DNA from: Musa acuminata AAA Group
Lineage: Eukaryota > Streptophyta > Magnoliopsida > Zingiberales > Musaceae
Reading direction: 5' to 3'
DNA length: 64,000 nt
NCBI RefSeq assembly: GCF_036884655.1
Contig: NC_088344.1
Coordinates: forward strand, 38,223,501 to 38,287,500
Shown: one piece after another, positions 10,944-25,600 of the stretch
How the letters are laid out: each line of letters starts with the position of its first letter
Position numbering within the stretch: position 1 is the stretch's first letter
Made by a program: the position numbers and the translations under genes
The notes under the pieces: model-generated
Database searches by the model: none
What the model was told of the DNA's origin: nothing
Seen by the model: only the letters and a program-made list of their open reading frames with translations

Positions 10944-10951
10944 ATCCAACT

Positions 10952-12116
10952 AAACTAAGAGTATCCAATAAAATATAACACAAAATACAGCTGGAGAAAA
11001 TTAAACTATGACAATCAGTAAGCAAGAGAACAAAGACAAATCTGGGCAAATGTACAAATTCGAGTAACAAGAAAAACATTCCATTAGAAGGCTTAACAAA
11101 GTGCTTCCAGTTCATGCAGCTGCAGATGCTGATGCATTCATATAACTGTTTTGATGGCCTATATAGTCTATGTAGTACAACTGAATCTTCATAACAAGCA
11201 GCTGCACATACCCACAAAGGAATTCTCAATAAAATGTTCACTATTTTACAATAAGGTTCAACATATGAACCAAATATTCTATTAAAACATCAAATAATTT
11301 TAAAAATATCAAAAATTGTAAAAGAGTCAAACTCACGTAAAGACCCATATCAGATTAGCTATTTTTAGGTAGGAGAGTCAACTACTTGACAAGGATTCAA
11401 ATGCAACTAAAATAAATATAAGAAAATAGATCTAAGATATGAAACAATACATTGAACCTTTGTCTACAAATATCGATCAACTTCAATAACTTTTTGACAA
11501 AATGGTTATCTACCCATAAATTGTAAAGAAGTGAGAGGGAAAAAAATAAAAATTTTAATGCACCAACAAAATGTTAGATGGGACCTGTAGGCTATGCAAG
11601 GGAATGCAGTTCCCTTGGTTTCTGACAATTTGGAGTCTTAGTTTACTTTAAAATTTGAATAATTCAAAAAAATCTTGCATGTCTTTTTGTGCTGAACCTC
11701 CTAAATTTTCACAAATCCATATCATTTTATGTCAAAGCATTCTTTGTTCAAAACTTAGTTAAAGTACCGACTATATGCCATCATATAGTAACATCAAATT
11801 AGTAAATTTTCAGCACAAGCCAAACAAGTTGATAAGAGCCACTCTATTATTTAAGAAGAAAATATTACAACATTGGGCTCTTTTATCATGCATCTAACTC
11901 CTAGATCTTTTCTTATCTCTAAGCAATTATTGGTGCAACATAAAGCTGGGTTTCATCACAAATTATAATAATTGTGATGATATCACTTTGAAAGCAGGTT
12001 CAAATGTTCATCAAACTATATGAGAATCCATGATAATCAACAAAAATATATACAATAAAATAGAATGGACAATTTTAAAAACATTTTACAATCATCAAGT
12101 TCAAAATAATACAGAC
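10952..12116 (-). other. Intron 2 of the PGK-like gene (5' portion)
   Basis: AT-rich intronic sequence. No further exon joins exons 2 and 3, which are already in compatible phase. Nothing else was recognised. Confidence 0.4.
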
Positions 12117-12199
12117 CTTTTTAATATCACATGTATTACAAGAATCTAGCACTTGCGAGCAAAAAGATTTGAACCGTGAACAGGAAGATCTCCAGATGC
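12117..12199 (-). CDS. PGK-like gene, exon 2
   Basis: An 83-bp exon with a TTTTAG acceptor at 12201-12200 and an AAAAG/GT donor at 12117. It joins exon 1 in phase and ends in phase 0, as exon 3 requires. It encodes a Ser/Cys-rich stretch (IWRSSCSRFKSFCSQ...) with no recognisable motif, probably the linker between targeting peptide and kinase-like domain. Confidence 0.45.
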
Positions 12200-12280
12200 C
12201 TAAAAGTACAAGGACCAAACAAAAAACTTTAGTAAAAATTCTCAAAGAAAAAGGGATTATCATTTTGCCACTACACACAC

Positions 12281-12434
12281 CAGATAAGAAATCAATCCAC
12301 CTACGACTCTGTGGCCTTGAAATAGTGTGGCTTGGATTTGCTTGACGGAACATCAATGACTTGAGTGGTAGTGAACTTAATGAGTCAAAATGATACTGAG
12401 ATCGATGAATGGAACTTGAAGCTTGAAGCATCAT
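12281..12434 (-). CDS. PGK-like gene, exon 1 (start codon, presumed transit peptide)
   Basis: The exon opens with two successive ATG codons (12434-12429) and reads about 51 residues rich in Ser, Gln, Arg and Leu with few acidic residues, as in plastid or mitochondrial targeting peptides. It ends TTATCTG before a GT donor at 12280-12279, in phase 1, which matches exon 2. I place the start here because no better upstream start was seen and the composition fits. Homology alone does not prove this exon, so the link to the downstream PGK exons is inferred from phase and position. Confidence 0.5.
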
Positions 12435-13139
12435 GAGGCTGACTTATGCCACTCCAAAACTTAAAAATTTAAAAAATTGTTACGATGACAGTAGAAGTCA
12501 CTAAATCATAATCTTAATTCTTAAGAAAATGCATGATGCATCTATTGTAATAACTACAGCAGAGATGAACCTAGCATAAGCAAAGGATCTTTACACAAGT
12601 ATCCTGATGACTGGATATAAGCATTCAAATGTCAGAATTCTCACACAAAAAGTGCAACAAGAGAGGAAAAGCAAAAGTAGCTACCTCAAATCTACAATAC
12701 AAGCTTTCCAAAAAACAAATGATCTAGTATTATTTTCACCTACAGGCTACAACAATAAGCTAATATACCTTTTTGAACGATAACACTGGTAAAATATTCT
12801 TCCAATAAAATGTGGTTTAATTTTGGAGCTTGAATTTTCATAAAATTTCTGTAAAGAAGAAAGTGTGATAGGTCCAACAAAATTATAAATGATCTATGAA
12901 TCTAAGATATAGTAAGAACTATTGATCACTAAATTTCTCTAACGATAACACAATGTGGGACCCGAACTGAGGTTTTTGCATCAATTCCTCTTTCATATTC
13001 AATTGGAACTTAAATCTGTAACCTATCATGATCCTAGTGGAAGTCTGTAACATTTATTTTGCTTCTATTTTGCAAACAAATTAATTCTCCCAAATCGATA
13101 ATATTAAAATTTTTCATCACAAATCAATTCAAGATCCAA
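12435..13139. other. Upstream region of the PGK-like gene
   Basis: AT-rich sequence between the presumed start codon and the LTR-derived block. It must hold the promoter if exon 1 is right, but I could not pick out a convincing TATA box or regulatory site. Confidence 0.3.
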
Positions 13140-13619
13140 ACTAACATTTGGGGACACTGAGAAACATTGAGTCAAATTTACATCAATAAAACCTATGCAG
13201 TTTATAATCATATAGCACATCATTCGATAATTCAGATTTATGAAAATCCAAGCCAACTTAACAAAACATTAACAACACTTATAAATCCACAAGCTAAACA
13301 ATTTATACACTCAGAAATCCAACCAATTACCACCAGTTCATATCATTGTAAACTAAACTTAAGATTCCAAAATTCCAAATAAAAGAGATCTTTTAACACC
13401 TTTTATACGCTATATTCATTCAGGTTCATCGACAACACTTCGTTACATACAAAATATGCTTATACAACAATAACCACAATATATCAACCAATAAGATTTA
13501 CCTACAATTCTGAATAGCTCCCTACAGCCTCAGCTCAATACAAACATATCAGAGAGTGACAAGTTGACCCGAAAGATTTATATAGCAACGGAGTAGGCTT
13601 AAAAAAGCTTAGCAACTGA
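13140..13619 (-). mobile_element. LTR fragment of the retrotransposon that feeds the adjacent satellite
   Basis: On the minus strand this reads CTCCGTTGCTATATAA, then TTGTCACTCTCTGATA, GAGCTGAGG, and ends with GTGTCCCCAAATGTTAGTTT and TTTTAATATTAT. The last part aligns with the LTR 3' segment that recurs in every satellite subunit (GTGTCCTCAAATTTAGTTTG ... TTTTAATATTAT). The first part aligns with the insertion at 5076-6296. It therefore links those two places to one LTR family. Confidence 0.55.
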
Positions 13620-16600
13620 CAAAAAATTAAAATGTAATCAACAAATTAAAATGTAATCAACAATCTAATCCGGATTATCACATACTTTGAATTATTACCT
13701 TGCTTCAGGATTTGGTTATTGATAATCGGGTCAGTTAGAACACATACTCTATTCCAAAACTCCAAAGGCCATCCTCCAAAATTTGAAAATTCGACTTAAA
13801 TCCCTTTTCTAATTCATTCCTCAAGTAGATTATATGTGGATTCGAAATTTGTTGAATGAGATCAGATTGCACATAGATAGAGCCATCAATATCATTAAGT
13901 CATGCCCTTTTCTCTCAATATTCAAATCAAAATTTGGGTCATTTCGAACACACACTCTATCCCAAATCGCAATAAGCCATCTTCTAAAATTTAAAAATTC
14001 GACTTCACTACCTTGACTACTTCATTCCTCGAGAGGACCAGATGTCCTTGGCATCCTAGATTCCTAAAAGATATCAAAGAAAATTTTCTTCGCTCTCTAT
14101 TTAATTTACTAAATCGCAATATAATTTGGCACGTCAAATGTATCAAATATCATACAATGATCCTCGAATAATGTTCTGATACCACATCTGTCACGCCCCC
14201 CGAATTATCACATTTAGGAGGTGTGACCCCGTCTTAAAATCCATAATATTAAAATTTAATCAACAATCTAATATAAAATCCAAACTAAATTTGAGGACAC
14301 CAAAAATCGTTCAAGTCATAATTCGCACCCATAATCCACAATTCATAAGCAAGAAGACCAAATGTCGATGTCATCCTAGATTCTTAGAAGACATCGAATA
14401 TAAATTTCATCGATCTCTAATAATTTACTAAACCTCAATATAAGTTTGCACAACAAGTGAATCAAATATCGTAGTAATCCTTAAATCATGCTCCGATACC
14501 ACCTTTGTCACGCCCCCAAATTATCATATACAAGAGGTATGACCTTGTCTGAAAATCCATAAAATTAAAATGTAATCAACAATCTAATCCAAATTATCAC
14601 ATACTTTGAATTATGACCTTGCTTCAGGATTTGGTTATTGATAATTGGGTCATTTAGAACACAAACTCTATCCCAAAACACAAAAGGCCATCGTCCAAAA
14701 TTTAAAAATTCGACTTCAATCCCTTTTCTAGTTCATTCCTCAAGTAGATTAAATGTGTATCTCTTAGTTGTCGTTTCTAAATTTGTTGAAAGAGATCAGA
14801 TTGCATATAGATAGAGGCCATCAATATCATTAAGTCATGCCCTTTTATCATAATATTCAAATCATAATTTGGGTCAGTTCGAACACACACTCTATCCCAA
14901 ATCTCAAAAAGCCATCCTCGAAAATTTAAAAATTCGACTTCACTACCTTTCCTACTTCATTCCTCAACAGGACCAGATGTCTTTACTAAACCTCAATATA
15001 ATCTTATACATCAAATGAATCAAATATCTTAGTGATCCTTAAATCATGCTCCGATACCACCTTTGTCACGCCCCTCAAATTATCACACAAGAGGTGCGAC
15101 CTTGTCTTAAAATCCAAAAAATTAAAATGTAATCAACAATCTAATCAGGATTATCACATACTTTGAATTATTACCTTGCTTCAGGATTTGGTTATTGATA
15201 ATCGGGTCAGTTAGAACACATACTCTATTCCAAAATTCCAAACGCCATCCTCCAAAATTTGAAAATTCGACTTAAATCCCTTTTCTAATTCATTCCTCAA
15301 GTAGATTATATGTGGATCTCATAGTTGCCCTTTCGAAATTTGTTCAATGAGATCAGATTGCACATAGATAGAGCTATCAATATCATTCAGTCATGACCTT
15401 TTCTCTCAATATTCAAATCAAAATTTGGGTCATTTCGAACACACATTCTATCCCAAATCGCAATAAGCCATCTTCTAAAATTTAAAAATTCGACTTCACT
15501 ACCTTTACTACTTCATTCCTCGAGAGGACCAGATGTCCTTGGCATCCTAGATTCCTAAAAGATATCAAAGAAAATTTTCTTCGCTCTCTATTTAATTTAC
15601 TAAATCGCAATATAATTTGGCACGTCAAATGTATCAAATATCTTACAGTGATCCTCGAATAATGTTCTGATACCACCTCTGTCACGCCCGCCGAATTATC
15701 ACATTTAGGAGGTGTGACCCCGTCTTAAAATTCATAATATTAAAATTTAATCAACAATCTAATACAAAAACCAAACTAAATTTGAGGACACCAAAAATCG
15801 TTCAAGTCATAATTCACACCCATAATCCACAATTCATAAGCAAGAAGACCAAATGTCGATGTCATCATAGATTCTTAGAAGACATCGAATATAAATTTCA
15901 TCGATCTCTATATAATTTACAAAACCTCAATATAAGTTTACACAACAAGTGAATCAAATATCGTAGTAATCCTTAAATCATGCTCCGATACCACCTTTGT
16001 CACGCCCCCCAAATTATCATATACAAGAGGTGTGACCTTGTCTGAAAATCCATAAAATTAAAATGTAATCAACAATATAATCCAAATTATCACATACTTT
16101 GAATTATGACCTTGCTTCAGGATTTGGTTATTGATAATTGGGTCATTTAGAACACAAACTCTATCCCAAAACACAAAAGGCCATCGTCCAAAATTTCAAA
16201 AATTTGACTTCAATCCCTTTTCTAGTTTATTCCTCAAGTAGATTAAATGTGTATCTCTTAGTTGCCGTTTCTAAATTTGTTGAATAAGATCAGATTGCAC
16301 ATAGATAGAGGCCATCAATATCATTAAGTCATGCCCTTTTATCATAATATTCAAATCATAATTTGGGTCAGTTCGAACACACACTCTATCCCAAATCTCA
16401 AAAAGCCATCCTCGAAAATTTAAAAATTCGATTTCACTACCTTTCCTACTTCATTCCTCAAGAGGACCAGATGTTTTTACTAAACCTCAATATAATCTTG
16501 CACATCAAATGAATCAAATATCTTAGTGATCCTTAAATCATGCTCCGATACAACCTTTGTCACGCCCCCCAAATTATCACATACAAGAGGTGCGACCTTA

Positions 16601-19600
16601 TCTTAAAATCCAAAAAATTAAAATGTAATCAACAATCTAATCCGGATTATCACATACTTTGAATTATTACCTTGCTTCAGGATTTGGTTATTTATAATCG
16701 GGTCAGTTAGAACATATACTCTATTCCAAAACTCCAAAGGCAATCCTCCAAAATTTGAAAATTCGACTTAAATCCCTTTTCTAATTCATTCCTCAAGTAG
16801 ATTATATGTGGATTCGAAATTTGTTGAATGAGATCAGATTGCACATAGATAGAGCCATCAATATCATTAAGTCATGCCCTTTTCTCTCAATATTCAAATC
16901 AAAATTTGGGTCATTTCGAACACACACTCTATCCCAAATCGCAATAAGCCATCTTCTAAAATTTAAAAATTCGACTTCACTACCTTGACTACTTCATTCC
17001 TCGAGAGGACCAGATGTCCTTGGCATCCTAGATTCCTAAAAGATATCAAAGAAAATTTTCTTCGCTCTCTATTTAATTTACTAAATCGCAATATAATTTG
17101 GCACGTCAAATGTATCAAATATCATATAATGATCCTCGAATAATGTTCTGATACCACATCTGTCACGCCCCCCGAATTATCACATTTAGGAGGTGTGACC
17201 CCGTCTTAAAATCCATAATATTAAAATTTAATCAACAATCTAATATAAAATCCAAACTAAATTTGAGGACACCAAAAATCGTTCAAGTCATAATTCGCAC
17301 CCATAATCCACAATTCATAAGCAAGAAGACCAAATGTCGATGTCATCCTAGATTCTTAGAAGACATCGAATATAAATTTCATCGATCTCTAATAATTTAC
17401 TAAACCTCAATATAAGTTTGCACAACAAGTGAATCAAATATCGTAGTAATCCTTAAATCATGCTCCGATACCACCTTTGTCACGCCCCCAAATTATCATA
17501 TACAAGAGGTATGACCTTGTCTGAAAATCCATAAAATTAAAATGTAATCAACAATCTAATCCAAATTATCACATACTTTGAATTATGACCTTGCTTCAGG
17601 ATTTGGTTATTGATAATTGGGTCATTTAGAACACAAACTCTATCCCAAAACACAAAAGGCCATCGTCCAAAATTTAAAAATTCGACTTCAATCCCTTTTC
17701 TAGTTCATTCCTCAAGTAGATTAAATGTGTATCTCTTAGTTGTCGTTTCTAAATTTGTTGAAAGAGATCAGATTGCATATAGATAGAGGCCATCAATATC
17801 ATTAAGTCATGCCCTTTTATCATAATATTCAAATCATAATTTGGGTCAGTTCGAACACACACTCTATCCCAAATCTCAAAAAGCCATCCTCGAAAATTTA
17901 AAAATTCGACTTCACTACCTTTCCTACTTCATTCCTCAACAGGACCAGATGTCTTTACTAAACCTCAATATAATCTTATACATCAAATGAATCAAATATC
18001 TTAGTGATCCTTAAATCATGCTCCGATACCACCTTTGTCACGCCCCTCAAATTATCACACAAGAGGTGCGACCTTGTCTTAAAATCCAAAAAATTAAAAT
18101 GTAATCAACAATCTAATCAGGATTATCACATACTTTGAATTATTACCTTGCTTCAGGATTTGGTTATTGATAATCGGGTCAGTTAGAACACATACTCTAT
18201 TCCAAAATTCCAAACGCCATCCTCCAAAATTTGAAAATTCGACTTAAATCCCTTTTCTAATTCATTCCTCAAGTAGATTATATGTGGATCTCATAGTTGC
18301 CCTTTCGAAATTTGTTCAATGAGATCAGATTGCACATAGATAGAGCTATCAATATCATTCAGTCATGACCTTTTCTCTCAATATTCAAATCAAAATTTGG
18401 GTCATTTCGAACACACATTCTATCCCAAATCGCAATAAGCCATCTTCTAAAATTTAAAAATTCGACTTCACTACCTTTACTACTTCATTCCTCGAGAGGA
18501 CCAGATGTCCTTGGCATCCTAGATTCCTAAAAGATATCAAAGAAAATTTTCTTCGCTCTCTATTTAATTTACTAAATCGCAATATAATTTGGCACGTCAA
18601 ATGTATCAAATATCTTACAGTGATCCTCGAATAATGTTCTGATACCACCTCTGTCACGCCCGCCGAATTATCACATTTAGGAGGTGTGACCCCGTCTTAA
18701 AATTCATAATATTAAAATTTAATCAACAATCTAATACAAAAACCAAACTAAATTTGAGGACACCAAAAATCGTTCAAGTCATAATTCACACCCATAATCC
18801 ACAATTCATAAGCAAGAAGACCAAATGTCGATGTCATCATAGATTCTTAGAAGACATCGAATATAAATTTCATCGATCTCTATATAATTTACAAAACCTC
18901 AATATAAGTTTGCACAACAAGTGAATCAAATATCGTAGTAATCCTTAAATCATGCTCCGATACCACCTTTGTCACACCCCCCAAATTATCATATACAAGA
19001 GGTGTGACCTTGTCTGAAAATCCATAAAATTAAAATGTAATCAACAATCTAATCCAAATTATGACATACATTGAATTATGACCTTGCTTCAGGATTTGGT
19101 TATTGATAATTGGGTCATTTAGAACACAAACTCTATCCCAAAACACAAAAGGCCATCGTCCAAAATTTAAAAATTCGACTTCAATCCCTTTTCTAGTTCA
19201 TTCCTCAAGTAGATTAAATGTGTATCTCTTAGTTGCCGTTTCTAAATTTGTTGAAAGAGATCAGATTGCACATAGATAGAGGCCATCAATATCATTAAGT
19301 CATGCCCTTTTATCATAATATTCAAATCATAATTTGGGTCAGTTCGAACACACACTCTATCCCAAATCTCAAAAAGCCATCCTCGAAAATTTAAAAATTC
19401 GACTTCACTACCTTTCCGACTTCATTCCTCAAGAGGACCAGATGTCTTTACTAAACCTCAATATAATCTTGCACAACAAATGAATCAAATATCTTAGTAA
19501 TCCTTAAATCATGCTCCGATACCACCTTTGTCACTCCCCCAAATTATCACATACAAAAGGTGCGACATTGTCTTAAAATCCAAAAAATTAAAATGTAATC

Positions 19601-22600
19601 AACAATCTAATCCGGATTATCACATACTTTGAATTATTACCTTGCTTCAGGATTTGGTTATTGATAATCGGGTCAGTTAGAACACATACTCTATTCCAAA
19701 ACTCCAAAGGCAATCCTCCAAAATTTGAAAATTCGACTTAAATCCCTTTTCTAATTCATTCCTCAAGTAGTTATATGTGGATTCGAAATTTGTTGAATGA
19801 GATCAGATTGCACATAGATAGAGCCATCAATATCATTGAGTCATGCCCTTTTATCATAATATTCAAATCAAAATTTGGGTCATTTCGAACACACACTCTA
19901 TCCCAAATCGCAATAAGCCATCATCTAAAATTTAAAAATTCGACTTCACTACCTTTACTACTTCATTCCTCGATTGGACCAGATGTCCTTGGCATCCTAG
20001 ATTCCTAAAAGATATCAAAGAAAATTTTCTTCGCTCTCTATTTAATTTACTAAATCGCAATGTAATTTGGCACGTCAAATGTATCAAATATCATATAGTG
20101 ATCCTCGAATAATGTTCTGATACCACATCTGTCCCGCCCCCCGAATTATCACATTTAGGAGGTGTGACCCCGTCTTAAAATCCATAATATTAAAATTTAA
20201 TCAACAATCTAATACAAAATCCAAACTAAATTTGAGGACACCAAAAATCGTTCAAGTCATAATTCACACCCATAATCCACAATTCATAAGCAAGAAGACC
20301 AAATGTCGATGTCATCCTAGATTCTTAGAAGACATCGAATATAAATTTCATCGATCTCTATATAATTTACTAAACCTCAATATAAGTTTACACAACAAGT
20401 GAATCAAATATCGTAGTAATCCTTAAATCATGCTCCGATACCACCTTTGTCACGCCCCCCAAATTATCATATACAAGAGGTGTGACCTTGTCTGAAAATC
20501 CATAAAATTAAAATGTAATCAACAATCTAATCTAAATTATCACATACTTTGAATTATGACCTTGCTTCACGATTTGGTTATTGATAATTGGGTCATTTAG
20601 AACACAAACTCTATCCCAAAACACAAAAGGCCATCGTCCAAAATTTAAAAATTCGACTTCAATCCCTTTTCTAGTTCATTCCTCAAGTAGATTAAATGTG
20701 TATCTCTTAGTTGTCGTTTCTAAATTTGTTGAAAGAGATCAGATTGCATATAGATAGAGGCCATCAATATCATTAAGTCATGCCCTTTTATCATAATATT
20801 CAAATCATAATTTGGGTCAGTTCGAACACACACTCTATCCCAAATCTCAAAAAGCCATCCTCGAAAATTTAAAAATTCGACTTCACTACCTTTCCTACTT
20901 CATTCCTCAACATGACCAGATGTCTTTACTAAACCTCAATATAAGTTTGCACAACAAGTGAATCAAATATCGTAGTAATCCTTAAATCATGCTCCAATAC
21001 CACCTTTGTCACGCCCCCCAATTATCATATACAAGAGGTATGACCTTGTCTGAAAATCCATAAAATTAAAATGTAATCAACAATCTAATCCAAATTATCA
21101 CATACTTTGAATTATGACCTTGCTTCAGGATTTGGTTATTGATAATTGGGTCATTTAGAACACAAACTCTATCCCAAAACACAAAAGGCCATCGTCCAAA
21201 ATTTAAAAATTCGACTTCAATCCCTTTTCTAGTTCATTCCTCAAGTAGATTAAATGTGTATCTCTTAGTTGTCGTTTCTAAATTTGTTGAAAGAGATCAG
21301 ATTGCATATAGATAGAGGCCATCAATATCATTAAGTCATGCCCTTTTATCATAATATTCAAATCATAATTTGGGTCAGTTCGAACACACACTCTATCCCA
21401 AATCTCAAAAAGCCATCCTCGAATATTTAAAAATTCGACTTCACTACCTTTCCTACTTCATTCCTCAACAGGACCAGATGTCTTTACTAAACCTCAATAT
21501 AATCTTGTACATCAAATGAATCAAATATCTTAGTGATCCTTAAATAATGCTCCGATACCACCTTTGTCACGCCCCTCAAATTATCATATACAAGAGGTGC
21601 GCCCTTGTCTTCAAATCCAAAAAATTAAAATGTAATCAACAATCTAATTAGGATTATCACATACTTTGAATTATTACCTTGCTTCAGGATTTGGTTATTG
21701 ATAATCGGGTCAGTTAGAACACATACTCTATTCCAAAACAACAAAAGCCATCCTCCAAAATTTGAAAATTCGACTTAAATCTCTTTTCTAATTCATTCTA
21801 GATTATATGTCGATCTCATAGTTGCCTTTTCGAAATTTGTTGAATCAGATCAGATTGCACATAGATAGAGCCATCAATATCATTGAGTCATGCCCTTCTC
21901 TCTCAATATTCAAATCAAAATTTGGGTCATTTCGAACACACACTCTATCCCAAATCGCAATAAGCCATCTTCTAAAATTTAAAAATTCGACTTCACTACC
22001 TTTACTACTTCATTCCTCGAGAGGACCAGATGTCCTTGGCATCCTAGATTCCTCAAAGATATCAAAGAAAATTTTCTTCGCTCTCTATTTAATTTACTAA
22101 ATCGCAATGTAATTTGGCACGTCAAATGTATCAAATATCATATAGTGATCCTCGAATAATGTTCTGATACCACATCTGTCCCGCCCCCCGAATTATCACA
22201 TTTAGGAGGTCTGACCCCGTCTTAAAATCCATAATATTAAAATTTAATCAACAATCTAATACAAAATCCAAACTAAATTTGAGGACACCAAAAATCGTTC
22301 AAGTCATAATTCACACCCATAATCCACAATTCATAAGCAAGAAGACCAAATGTCGATGTCATCCTAGATTCTTAGAAGACATCGAATATAAATTTCATCG
22401 ATTTCTATATAATTTACTAAACCTCAATATAAGTTTGCACAACAAGTGAATCAAATATCGTAGTAATCCTTAAATCATGCTCCGATACCACCTTTGTCAC
22501 ACCCCCCAAATTATCATATACAAGAGGTGTGACCTTGTCTGAAAATCCATAAAATTAAAATGTAATCAACAATCTAATCCAAATTATCACATACATTGAA

Positions 22601-25600
22601 TTATGACCTTGCTTCAGGATTTGGTTATTGATAATTGGGTCATTTAGAACACAAACTCTATCCCAAAACACAAAAGGCCATCGTCCAAAATTTAAAAATT
22701 CGACTTCAATCCCTTTTCTAGTTCATTCCTCAAGTAGATTAAATGTGTATCTCTTAGTTGCCGTTTCTAAATTTGTTGAAAGAGATCAGATTGCACATAG
22801 ATAGAGGCCATCAATATCATTAAGTCATGCCCTTTTATCATAATATTCAAATCATAATTTGGGTCAGTTCGAACACACACTCTATCCCAAATCTCAAAAA
22901 GCCATCCTCGAAAATTTAAAAATTCGACTTCACTACCTTTCCGACTTCATTCCTCAAGAGGACCAGATGTCTTTACTAAACCTCAATATAATCTTGCACA
23001 ACAAATGAATCAAATATCTTAGTAATCCTTAAATCATGCTCCGATACCACCTTTGTCACTCCCCCAAATTATCACATACAAAAGGTGCGACATTGTCTTA
23101 AAATCCAAAAAATTAAAATGTAATCAACAATCTAATCCGGATTATCACATACTTTGAATTATTACCTTGCTTCAGGATTTGGTTATTGATAATCGGGTCA
23201 GTTAGAACACATACTCTATTCCAAAACTCCAAAGGCAATCCTCCAAAATTTGAAAATTCGACTTAAATCCCTTTTCTAATTCATTCCTCAAGTAGTTATA
23301 TGTGGATTCGAAATTTGTTGAATGAGATCAGATTGCACATAGATAGAGCCATCAATATCATTGAGTCATGCCCTTTTATCATAATATTCAAATCAAAATT
23401 TGGGTCATTTCGAACACACACTCTATCCCAAATCGCAATAAGCCATCATCTAAAATTTAAAAATTCGACTTCACTACCTTTACTACTTCATTCCTCGATT
23501 GGACCAGATGTCCTTGGCATCCTAGATTCCTAAAAGATATCAAAGAAAATTTTCTTCGCTCTCTATTTAATTTACTAAATCGCAATGTAATTTGGCACGT
23601 CAAATGTATCAAATATCATATAGTGATCCTCGAATAATGTTCTGATACCACATCTGTCCCGCCCCCCGAATTATCACATTTAGGAGGTGTGACCCCGTCT
23701 TAAAATCCATAATATTAAAATTTAATCAACAATCTAATACAAAATCCAAACTAAATTTGAGGACACCAAAAATCGTTCAAGTCATAATTCACACCCATAA
23801 TCCACAATTCATAAGCAAGAAGACCAAATGTCGATGTCATCCTAGATTCTTAGAAGACATCGAATATAAATTTCATCGATCTCTATATAATTTACTAAAC
23901 CTCAATATAAGTTTACACAACAAGTGAATCAAATATCGTAGTAATCCTTAAATCATGCTCCGATACCACCTTTGTCACGCCCCCCAAATTATCATATACA
24001 AGAGGTGTGACCTTGTCTGAAAATCCATAAAATTAAAATGTAATCAACAATCTAATCTAAATTATCACATACTTTGAATTATGACCTTGCTTCACGATTT
24101 GGTTATTGATAATTGGGTCATTTAGAACACAAACTCTATCCCAAAACACAAAAGGCCATCGTCCAAAATTTAAAAATTCGACTTCAATCCCTTTTCTAGT
24201 TCATTCCTCAAGTAGATTAAATGTGTATCTCTTAGTTGTCGTTTCTAAATTTGTTGAAAGAGATCAGATTGCACATAGATAGAGGCCATCAATATCATTA
24301 ACTCATGCCCTTTTATCATAATATTCAAATCATAATTTGGGTCAGTTCGAACACACACTCTATCCCAAATCTCAAAAAGCCATCCTCGAAAATTTAAAAA
24401 TTCGACCTTACTACCTTTCTACTTCATTCCTCAAGAGGACCAGATGTCTTTACTAAACCTCAATATAATCTTGCACATCAAATGAATCAAATATCTTTGT
24501 AATCCTTAAATCATGCTCCGATACCACCTTTGTCACGCCCCCCAAATTATCACAAACAAGAGGTGCGACCTTGTCTTAAAATCCAAAAAATTAAAATGTA
24601 ATCTACAATCTAATCCGGATTATCACATACTTTGAATTATTACCTTGCTTCAAGATTTAGTTATTGATAATTGGGTCAGTTAGAACACATACTCTATTCC
24701 AAAACTCCAAAGGCAATTCTCCAAAATTTGAAAATTCGACTTAAAACCATTTTCTAATTCATTCCTCAAGTAGATTATATGTGGATCTCATAGTTGCCCT
24801 TTCGAAATTTGTTGAATGAGATCAGATTGCACATAGATAGAGCCATCAATATCATTGAGTCATGCCCTTTTCTCTCAATATTCAAATCAAAATTTGGGTC
24901 ATTTGGAACACACACTCTATCCCAAATCGCAATAAGCCATCTTCTAAAATTTAAATGTTCGACTTCACTACCTTGACTACTTCATTCCTCGAGAGGACCA
25001 GATGTCCTTGGCATCCTAGATTCCTAAAAGATATCAAAGAAAATTTTCTTCGCTCTCTATTTAATTTACTAAATCGCAATATAATTTGGCATGTCAAATG
25101 TATCAAATATCTTACAGTGATCCTCGAATAATGTTCTGATACCACCTCTGTCACGCCTCCCGAATTATCACATTTAGGAGGTATGACCCCGTCTTAAAAT
25201 CCATAATTTCAAAATTTAATCAACAATCTAATACAAAATCTAAACTAAATTTGAGGACACCAAAAATCGTTCAAGTCATAATTCATACCCATAATCCACA
25301 ATTCATAAGCAAGAAGACCAAATGTCGATGTCATCCTAGATTCTTAGAAGATATCGAATATAAATTTCATCGATCTCTATATAATTTACTAAACCTCAAT
25401 ATAAGTTTGCACAACAAGTGAATCAAATATCGTAGTAATCCTTAAATCATGCTCCGATACCACATTTGTCACGCCCCCCAAATTATCATATACAAGAAGT
25501 GTGACCTTGTCTGAAAATCCATAAAATTAAAATGTAATCAACAATCTAACCCAAATTATCACATATTTTGAATTATGACCTTGCTTCAGGATTTGGTTAT

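Larger units (their letters stand above)
1..12434 (-). pseudogene. Phosphoglycerate-kinase-like gene, 5' part, running off the left edge; one frameshift
   Basis: Seven minus-strand exons (12434-12281, 12199-12117, 10237-9970, 9670-9326, 3650-3365, 2649-2582, 121-1) join in consistent phase with GT/AG borders and together follow the PGK fold. In order they give a serine-rich N-terminus resembling a transit peptide, an N-domain strand reading VVMVRLDSALLL (the place of PGK's VDFNVPL), VNDAFSLSHR (PGK VNDAFGTAHR), AIIGGSNFLKK (PGK AIVGGSKV), GWVPVDLGP and KVILIGSVSFG. The catalytic signatures are poor: DFN has become DSA and SHLGRP has become SNWPQA. This looks like a non-catalytic PGK paralogue of the kind found in plants. 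Exon 4 needs a one-base correction near 9550, so the copy is either a young pseudogene or contains a sequence error. The C-terminal part lies outside the window. The PGK-like family assignment is firm; function and exact 5' exons are not. Confidence 0.7.

Noticed and set aside
13834..25154. Short repeated open frames (60-92 codons) on both strands in the satellite
   Set aside because: They recur with the array period, overlap LTR and primer-binding-site sequence, and show no protein similarity. They are by-products of the repeat.
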